Shown: in pieces, positions 7,254-12,375 of the stretch
Numbering within the stretch: the stretch's first letter is position 1
How the letters are laid out: the number at the start of each line of letters is the position of its first letter
NCBI GenBank assembly: GCA_034178815.1
Contig: JAXFQS010000136.1
Location: 1-12,375 of the forward strand
DNA: 12,375 bases
DNA from: JAXFQS01 sp034178815
GTDB taxonomy: Bacteria; Verrucomicrobiota; Kiritimatiellia; RFP12; DVOR01
Reading direction: 5' to 3'
Program-made: the position numbers and the translations under genes
The notes under the pieces: model-generated
The model's database searches: none
The model's input: the letters and a program-made list of their open reading frames with translations, nothing else
What the model was told of the DNA's origin: nothing

Positions 7254-9575
7254 ATGAAAACCACCCCGCTCGCCGTCCTCGCGGCAACCCTCGCCCTCTC
7301 CTGGTGCGCCCTCGCCGCCCCAGACATTGCCGTCCTGAAGGCCACCAACGCCAGAGGATCCGACTTCGACGATGCCGTCCGCCGCCTCGGCTACGAAGTC
7401 GACAGCTACGCCTGCAACAACGAATCCATCCGCGACTTCTGCGCCAAACTCCCCCGCTACAAGTTGGTGATGGTCGACTCCCTCTTCAACTACCGCCGCG
7501 ATGGAAAGTGCCAACTCAACGAAGCCACGACCGACTACCAAGCCGTCCGAAACTTTGTCACCTCCGGCGGCGTGCTCGTCATTGCCGACGCCTGCTACGG
7601 TCAAGTCCGCGGGTGGCTCTCAAAGGTAGACCCCGCCCTCGCCCTGCCCAAGATTGGCAACTGCAACTCCTCCCAATGGGCCGTCCTCGGGCACACCGTC
7701 AATGTCGAGCCCGTAGACCCCATCCGCACCTTCCCCAACCGCATCACCCAAGGCAACTCTTGGCCCCACTTCGAGAAAGAGGTGCCCGAGGGCTGGCGCG
7801 TGTTGGCCAACTGTTCCGAGGGCTTCCCTGTCACCTTGATGCGCCGTATGGGCAAAGGACTGGTCGTCGCCTCCGCCTTGCGCCAGCCCGGCGAGAAACT
7901 GCTGGAGAACTACTACGCCGCCGCCCAACTGCTCCGCGCCGGGATAAGCGTCAAGGCTCTTTCCCTCTCGCCGCTCGCCCTCGGAGATGGCCTGCTGGAG
8001 ATGGAACTCTCGGCTCCCGCCGCGCCCGGCACGCGCCTGATTTATGAACTGACGGACGCCAAGGGCAAGGTCGTCTCCTTTGCCACCAACTTCACCGGCA
8101 GTGCCGCCTCGCTGCCCTACCGGGTTGCCAGCCGCGGCCAGACGACCGCGAAACTCTGGATTGATTCGCCTGCTTCCGGCCGCTCGTTGCTCTTTACGCG
8201 CACGGCGGTGCTGCCCGCCTTGCTCCGGATCGATCCTCCGGCCTACCGCGGCATCCTTTCGACCAAGCGCCGCCTGAAGGAGGTGCAGTTCCGCGTCCGC
8301 CTGTCGCCGCTGGCGGAGAATCTGAAGGGGACGAAACTTGCGCTCGGGGTCTATGACTCTTTGAGCAACCTGGTCTTCTCGGCCGAACGGGTCTTTGCCA
8401 CGGCAGACCGCAAGCCGGTGGAGCCGCCGACGGACTTCGAGTTCCCCCTTGCGTTGCCCCAGACCCTTTCCGCCGGCGGCTACGAGGTGCGTGCGCGCCT
8501 CTCAGGCAATGGTATCTGGGCGAACGCTTCGGCGGCGTTCGAGATTCTCGCGCCGCGCACGGCTCAGACGGTGGTGGACGAGGATAAGACCTTCCTCGTC
8601 AACGGCAAACCTTTCTTCCCCTTGGGCATCTACCATGTGGGCGGGGACTATGCGGAGGTGGCGGCTCTGGGGTTCAATATGATTCAGTTCTGGAAATGGT
8701 CGGTCGGGGACGATGGCTTTGGTTCTCCGTCGGGACTGAACCGCGCGTTGGGGAACGGGTTGCGGGTGCTTTTCGAGTCGAACCACTACGGCGAGCACAT
8801 TTACAAGGATTGCGGCACCCGCCTCGGGTCGCACGATGGTTTGCTGATGTGGTATGTCGGCGACGAACCCGCGGAGGGAGCTGAGGATTCCGTGCGCTTC
8901 ACCAACGATTGCTGGCACAAGTACGACAAGCACCACCCGACCTACCTGCTCTCCTGCCGCGAGGATCTCTTCGACCTGCACGCCACCTTCGGCGATGTCT
9001 TCGCCTTCGATGTCTACGGCACGAAGAAGGACGGCGTCTGGTCTCCCCTGCGCCAGACCGCCCGCTGGATGCAGGCCGCCACCAAGGCCACGCGCGGCCG
9101 CAAGGCGCTCATCTGCGTCCCCTGGTCGAACCCCTCCGAGCACGCCATCATCCGTCCCGTGGCCTACACGGCCTTGGCGAATGACGCGCGCGGTCTCATC
9201 TGGTATCCCTGGAAACAGGCCGGCGGCGGCCCCGTCGGCATCGGCTTGGGAACCGACCCCGCCTGCCAGAAGGTGCTCAAAGATTTGATTGCCGAGATCA
9301 AAGGCCTTCTCCCTGGCCTGCTCTCCCCCAACCGCCGCTGCCTGCGACCGATGGAGGGCAAAATCAACGCGATGGTCTGCGGCACCGACCCCGGCAAACG
9401 CTTCCTCATTATGACCAACCCCACCGACGAACGCGTCGAAGCCGCCTTCGATGTCGACGAACTCGCCAAGGCCAAAACCGTCAAAACCTATCCCGCCGGC
9501 GAGCCCGTCGAACTCTTCAAAGGCCGTGTCGTGCACATCTTCCAGCCCCACGAGGTGCTCGTCTACCGCTTCTAG
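7254..9575 (+). CDS. Secreted fusion of a ThuA/GATase-like domain with a clan-A-type glycoside hydrolase barrel
   Basis: A 773-residue exported protein with a signal peptide (1-22, ending CALAA). Residues 24-232 look like a ThuA/class I glutamine-amidotransferase-like fold: DIAVLKATN start, LVMVDSLF (71-78), FVTSGGVLVIADACYG (101-116) and a final strand KGLVVAS. Residues about 233-432 appear to be one or two beta-sandwich domains. Residues about 440-690 form a TIM-barrel hydrolase: FLVNGKPFFPLGIYHVGGDY, then LLMWYVGDEP (530-539) with Glu538 as likely acid/base, FAFDVYG (583-589) and GLIWYPW (647-653). Residues 691-773 are a C-terminal beta domain typical of such enzymes. I cannot assign a GH family number or substrate. 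GGGAG (7237-7241) lies 12 bases before the ATG. Codon use turns from GCC-rich to GCG/TCG/GTG-rich near 7960, at the first domain junction, and returns near 8880. A terminator follows. Confidence 0.8.
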   Translation: MKTTPLAVLAATLALSWCALAAPDIAVLKATNARGSDFDDAVRRLGYEVDSYACNNESIRDFCAKLPRYKLVMVDSLFNYRRDGKCQLNEATTDYQAVRNFVTSGGVLVIADACYGQVRGWLSKVDPALALPKIGNCNSSQWAVLGHTVNVEPVDPIRTFPNRITQGNSWPHFEKEVPEGWRVLANCSEGFPVTLMRRMGKGLVVASALRQPGEKLLENYYAAAQLLRAGISVKALSLSPLALGDGLLEMELSAPAAPGTRLIYELTDAKGKVVSFATNFTGSAASLPYRVASRGQTTAKLWIDSPASGRSLLFTRTAVLPALLRIDPPAYRGILSTKRRLKEVQFRVRLSPLAENLKGTKLALGVYDSLSNLVFSAERVFATADRKPVEPPTDFEFPLALPQTLSAGGYEVRARLSGNGIWANASAAFEILAPRTAQTVVDEDKTFLVNGKPFFPLGIYHVGGDYAEVAALGFNMIQFWKWSVGDDGFGSPSGLNRALGNGLRVLFESNHYGEHIYKDCGTRLGSHDGLLMWYVGDEPAEGAEDSVRFTNDCWHKYDKHHPTYLLSCREDLFDLHATFGDVFAFDVYGTKKDGVWSPLRQTARWMQAATKATRGRKALICVPWSNPSEHAIIRPVAYTALANDARGLIWYPWKQAGGGPVGIGLGTDPACQKVLKDLIAEIKGLLPGLLSPNRRCLRPMEGKINAMVCGTDPGKRFLIMTNPTDERVEAAFDVDELAKAKTVKTYPAGEPVELFKGRVVHIFQPHEVLVYRF

Positions 9576-9594
9576 TCCAAATCCAACCAGTCAT

Positions 9595-9634
9595 CGGGGC
9601 GCGCGGGTGCCAACCCGCCGCCCCGTTTCTTTTT
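9595..9634 (+). terminator. Intrinsic terminator of the LRR-GH20-GH cluster
   Basis: A long hairpin: CGGGGCG (9595-9601) pairs with CGCCCCG (9619-9625), C9602 is bulged, and GCGGGT (9603-9608) pairs with ACCCGC (9613-9618) around the loop GCCA. The 13-bp stem is followed by TTTCTTTTT (9626-9634). It lies 19 bases after the stop codon and 19 bases before the next -35 box, so the two units are cleanly separated. Confidence 0.92.
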
Positions 9635-9653
9635 CGAGACCCCCTTGCGAACC

Positions 9654-9682
9654 TTGACACCTACCGAAGGTTTTGGTACATT
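9654..9682 (+). promoter_or_regulatory. Sigma70-type promoter of the GH10-GH28 unit, placed for a leaderless transcript
   Basis: A perfect TTGACA (9654-9659), a 17-base spacer and TACATT (9677-9682). The -10 box ends 6 bases before the ATG at 9689, so initiation at the usual distance falls on or next to the start codon. No Shine-Dalgarno is present in the 18 bases before the ATG, which agrees with leaderless translation. Confidence 0.78.
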
Positions 9683-9690
9683 ATCATTAT
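9679..9690 (+). repeat. Tandem CATTAT pair over the -10 box and start codon
   Basis: CATTATCATTAT runs from inside the -10 box into the ATG of the GH10 gene. The same hexamer forms the right half of the inverted repeat at 4077-4090. Single copies also occur in coding sequence (for example at 3031 and 9408), so the hexamer alone is not specific. Confidence 0.35.
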
Positions 9691-10999
9691 GAAAACTTTA
9701 GCCCTCCCCCTCGCGACCGCTCTCGTCGCCGCACTCCCCCTCCTCGCAGCCCCTGAACCCGGCACCACCCGGGAAATGGGCGAAATCTACTGGAAAGCTT
9801 GGGACAAAGAGCAAGCCCGCATCGACGCCGACATCGAGAAGTACCGCAAGGCCGACTTCACCCTCTCCGGCTTCGAACCCGGCCAGACCGTCCAAGTCGA
9901 ACAACTCACCCATAAATTCCTCTTCGGCAGCAACACCTTCCTCTTCGACCACCAGAAGACCGAAGCCGACCGCGAAGCCTACAAAGACCTCTGGCGCAAA
10001 CTATTCAACGCCGCCACCGTCGCCATCTACTGGCGTGACCTCGAACCCGAACGCGGCCAATTCCGCTGGGGCCCCGACTCCCCCTACATCTACCGCAGAC
10101 CCCCCGTCGACCCCGTCCTCGACTTCTGCGCCTCCAACAATGTCAATGTCAATGTCCACGCCCTCATCTACGGCTCCAGCTTCGCCGTCCCCAAATGGTG
10201 GACTGAAAAATACCCCGTCAAAGCCCGCGAGCAGGACATCTTCGAACACATCGCCCTCGTCGGCCGCCACCTCGGCAATCGCGTCCAGCGCTGGGACATC
10301 GTCAACGAATCCCTCCACCAGCACCTCCGCCGCCTCATGCCGCCAGACTACCTCTTCCAAACCTTCGACTGGGCCAAAGCCATGCTCCCCGAAGAAGCCG
10401 ACTTCGGCACCAACGAAGGCGACCTCCAGTGGGGCGTCAGCAACGATATGAAGATTATCGCCCGCCTCGCCCGCAACCTCATCGCACGCGGCGCCAAAGT
10501 CGACCACATCGGCCTCCAGTGCCACATCTACGAAGAACGCTTCTTCCCCCCAATCGTCAAAGGCACCGCCCGCGGCCTCTACCCCGACTCCATCCGTAAA
10601 ACCATCGCCTTCCTCGCCGCCATCGGCAAACCCATCCACCTCTCCGAACTCACCCTCTGCGCCCCAACCGAAGACGAAAAAGGCTTCGCCCAGCAAGCCG
10701 AACTCGTCCGCAACTTCTACCGCATGCTCTTCTCCCTCCCCGCCGTCGAAGCCATCACCTGGTGGAACGCCGTCGACTGCGGCGGCTACGGCAACGAATC
10801 CAAATACTCCGGACTCCTCACCAAAGACTACAAACCCAAACCCGCCTGGTTCGTCCTCGACAAACTCATCAACAAAGAGTGGAAAACCCGCACCACCGTC
10901 ACCGCAGACCCCAACGGCACCATCCACTTCCGCGGCTTCCGCGGCACCTACCGCTTCACCGCCCCGGACGGCAAGACACGCGAGCACCCCTGCCTCTAG
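9689..10999 (+). CDS. Secreted GH10 family enzyme (endo-beta-1,4-xylanase-like)
   Basis: A 436-residue exported enzyme. Residues 1-20 are the signal peptide (LALPLATALVAALPLLA). Residues about 40-82 form a lead-in of charged helix plus beta strands ending in HKFLFGSNTF, as in many GH10 proteins of soil and PVC bacteria. The GH10 barrel follows: YWRDLEPERGQFRW (114-127), VNVHALIY (154-161), WDIVNE (202-207) with Glu207 as acid/base, HIGLQCHIY (273-281), and IHLSE (316-320) with Glu320 as nucleophile. The family cuts xylan and related beta-1,4-glycans with retention. The usual TELD is SELT here and the WH of the substrate cleft is replaced by IYG, so substrate choice may differ. Residues 400-436 look like a small C-terminal beta domain. 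Translation probably starts leaderless. Codons are almost all C-ending with GAA, AAA and CAA. The GH28-like gene follows after 4 bases. Confidence 0.9.
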   Translation: MKTLALPLATALVAALPLLAAPEPGTTREMGEIYWKAWDKEQARIDADIEKYRKADFTLSGFEPGQTVQVEQLTHKFLFGSNTFLFDHQKTEADREAYKDLWRKLFNAATVAIYWRDLEPERGQFRWGPDSPYIYRRPPVDPVLDFCASNNVNVNVHALIYGSSFAVPKWWTEKYPVKAREQDIFEHIALVGRHLGNRVQRWDIVNESLHQHLRRLMPPDYLFQTFDWAKAMLPEEADFGTNEGDLQWGVSNDMKIIARLARNLIARGAKVDHIGLQCHIYEERFFPPIVKGTARGLYPDSIRKTIAFLAAIGKPIHLSELTLCAPTEDEKGFAQQAELVRNFYRMLFSLPAVEAITWWNAVDCGGYGNESKYSGLLTKDYKPKPAWFVLDKLINKEWKTRTTVTADPNGTIHFRGFRGTYRFTAPDGKTREHPCL

Positions 11000-11003
11000 C
11001 CCC

Positions 11004-12278
11004 ATGCCCATTCGCCTCCTCCTACTCCTCCCGCTCACCGCCACCCTCACCCTCGCCGCAGACTTCCACCCACAGGGAGCCGCTCGCGACGGTACCACCC
11101 TCGATACCCAACCCATCCAACAAGCCATCGAACGCGCCTCCGCCTCAGGCGGGGGGCGCGTCGTGCTGACCAAAGGCACCTACCTCATCACCCCCATCCG
11201 CCTCCTCGACGGCGTCGAACTCCACCTCGAGAAAGACGCCGTCCTCCTCGCCTCCCCCAACCTCGCCCACTACCCCGACTGGCCCCACCTTCGCGCCATC
11301 GCCAACTCCAAAGCCCTTCCCCGCCAACGCAACGCCTGCCTCATCCTCGCCGACCAAGCCCACAACATCGCCCTTACCGGCGAAGGCACCATTGACGCCA
11401 ACGGCCACCACCATGTCAAACCCAAGCCCAAAGGCTGGACTGGCTGGCAATACGAACGCAAAGTTCCCATCACCAACTCCCTCCCCCGCATCCTATTCCT
11501 CGCCGGCTGCTCCAACATCACCATCCGCGGCATCACCATCCGCAATCCCCCCGCCGGCTGGAGCTGCTTGATCCACGACTGCGACCAAGTCCTCATCGAA
11601 AACGCCGACATCCTCGCCGATGTCCGCTACCCCAACAACGATGGCTACCACATCAACTCCTCCCGCGATGTGCTCATCCGCAACTGCCACATCGAAACCG
11701 GCGACGACTCCATCATCGTCCGCGCCAACAACCGCTCCCTTGCCCAAAACAAAATCTGCGAACGCATCACCGTCTCCAACTGCACCCTCCGCAGTTACTC
11801 CGCCGCCATCCGCCTCGGCTGGACTAACGACGGCACCATCCGCAACTGCCTCTTCCGCGACATCAAAATCCACGACTCCTCCGTCGGCATCAGCTTCGAA
11901 CTCCCTCGCGTCGGCGGCTGGAACACCTACGACTACGGCCGCGAAGCCACCCGCTTCGAAAACCTCCGCTTCGAAAACATCGACATGAACGCCATCTACG
12001 GCCGCCCCATCCTCATCACCATCGAACGCCCCGAACTCGGCACCCGCTGCGACGGCTTCTACAACATCGAATTCCACAACCTCCACGCCAAAGCCCTCGA
12101 ACCACCCCTCATCCGCGCCCGCCCCGACTGCCCCATCACCCAACTCTGCCTCCGCAACACCACCTTCACCATCCTCCCCGATGACCAACTCCCGGGCGAC
12201 TACACCCACCACGGCGCCGCCCTCTGGAACCGCCAACACGGCACCCCCAACGCCCACTACACCCCAGACATCCGCTAA
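11004..12278 (+). CDS. Secreted GH28-like (polygalacturonase fold) enzyme
   Basis: A 424-residue exported protein with a signal peptide (1-19, LLLLLPLTATLTLAA) and a right-handed beta-helix. The start is pectate-lyase/GH28-like: FHPQGAARDGTTLDTQPIQQA with SGGGRVVLTKGTYL. The helix rungs NITIRGITIRN, VLIENADILAD and VLIRNCHIETG follow. NNDG (211-214) corresponds to the family NTDG and GDD (233-235) to GDD, so the three catalytic aspartates Asp213, Asp234 and Asp235 are present. The family GHG histidine is absent: the equivalent stretch reads SAAIRLGW (266-273). The RIK motif is not found either. This pattern is common in GH28-like exo-acting or divergent members, and galacturonan-type substrates are only inferred. 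It starts 4 bases after the GH10 stop with no Shine-Dalgarno, so translation is probably coupled. Of 35 alanines 33 are GCC and none GCG. No terminator is visible before the window ends. Confidence 0.88.
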   Translation: MPIRLLLLLPLTATLTLAADFHPQGAARDGTTLDTQPIQQAIERASASGGGRVVLTKGTYLITPIRLLDGVELHLEKDAVLLASPNLAHYPDWPHLRAIANSKALPRQRNACLILADQAHNIALTGEGTIDANGHHHVKPKPKGWTGWQYERKVPITNSLPRILFLAGCSNITIRGITIRNPPAGWSCLIHDCDQVLIENADILADVRYPNNDGYHINSSRDVLIRNCHIETGDDSIIVRANNRSLAQNKICERITVSNCTLRSYSAAIRLGWTNDGTIRNCLFRDIKIHDSSVGISFELPRVGGWNTYDYGREATRFENLRFENIDMNAIYGRPILITIERPELGTRCDGFYNIEFHNLHAKALEPPLIRARPDCPITQLCLRNTTFTILPDDQLPGDYTHHGAALWNRQHGTPNAHYTPDIR

Positions 12279-12375
12279 CACCCCCAGTTCCCACGCCCAC
12301 ACCCCCCCATTGCCCGCGCCACACCCCCCCCCCAAAGCCCCCCCCCCCCCCCCGCCCCCAACACCCCCCCACACC
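12279..12375. repeat. C-rich low-complexity tract at the window end
   Basis: Nearly all C with scattered A, including runs of 10 C (12324-12333) and 16 C (12338-12353). No hairpin with a T run and no coding signal is visible. It may be a true low-complexity tract or an assembly artefact at a contig end. Confidence 0.7.

Noticed and set aside
7208..9589. AAATCCAACCA repeated just after the stops of the GH20 and fusion genes (7208-7218 and 9579-9589)
   Set aside because: Several 11-base matches are expected by chance in a window this long, and no structure is associated with it.
10001..11179. Long reverse-strand open frame opposite the GH10 gene
   Set aside because: A shadow created by C-ending codons: the translation is low-complexity Gly/Val/Ala/Asp/Glu with no recognisable domain.
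11493..12374. Long reverse-strand open frame opposite the GH28 gene
   Set aside because: Gly/Ala/Val/Asp-rich shadow beginning in the poly-C tract, with no ribosome binding site or domain.
1..12375. CRISPR arrays, tRNA or rRNA genes, insertion sequences
   Set aside because: I looked for regularly spaced repeats, cloverleaf segments, transposase-like proteins and terminal inverted repeats and saw none.

Overview
The window is GC-rich chromosomal DNA with every supported gene on the + strand. It opens inside rpoC (RNA polymerase beta-prime) and runs into accessory genes for secreted, glycan-acting proteins. The RpoC type (with a trigger-loop insertion), the Sec signal peptides, a BspA-like leucine-rich-repeat protein and several glycoside hydrolases with no SusC/SusD pair suggest a PVC-group bacterium (Verrucomicrobiota, Kiritimatiellota or Lentisphaerota). 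That is inference from gene types, not from a database search.

Layout. (1) 1-1772: the last third of rpoC, closed by a strong intrinsic terminator. (2) 1787-3856: a secreted SGNH/GDSL-like hydrolase, then an ADP-ribosylglycohydrolase with an unrecognised N-terminal domain of about 140 residues, then a second terminator. (3) 4047-9634: a consensus-like promoter with an operator-like inverted repeat at its start point, then a tight cluster of a secreted LRR protein, a GH20 hexosaminidase-like enzyme and a fusion of a ThuA/glutamine-amidotransferase-like domain to a glycoside hydrolase barrel. A long hairpin terminator ends it. (4) 9654-12278: a second consensus-like promoter whose -10 box ends 6 bases before the ATG of a GH10 enzyme (predicted leaderless mRNA), followed 4 bases later by a GH28-like enzyme. 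(5) 12279-12375: C-rich low-complexity sequence at the window end.

Taken together, units 3 and 4 look like a small secreted polysaccharide-degradation locus. A repeat protein could bind surface or substrate, GH20 would release terminal N-acetylhexosamine-type sugars, GH10 would cut xylan-like backbones, and GH28 would act on pectin-like galacturonans. No transporter or regulator gene is visible.

Two whole-window properties stand out. The tetranucleotide ACGT does not occur once, and all 22 Asp/Asn/His/Tyr codons that precede a valine codon end in T, never C. Synonymous codon choice also comes in blocks: G-ending in the SGNH gene and the first part of the ADP-ribosylglycohydrolase, C-ending in the GH20, GH10 and GH28 genes, with switches inside single genes. 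Because the ACGT absence covers rpoC as well as the accessory genes, it looks like a property of the genome and suggests the accessory genes are long resident.
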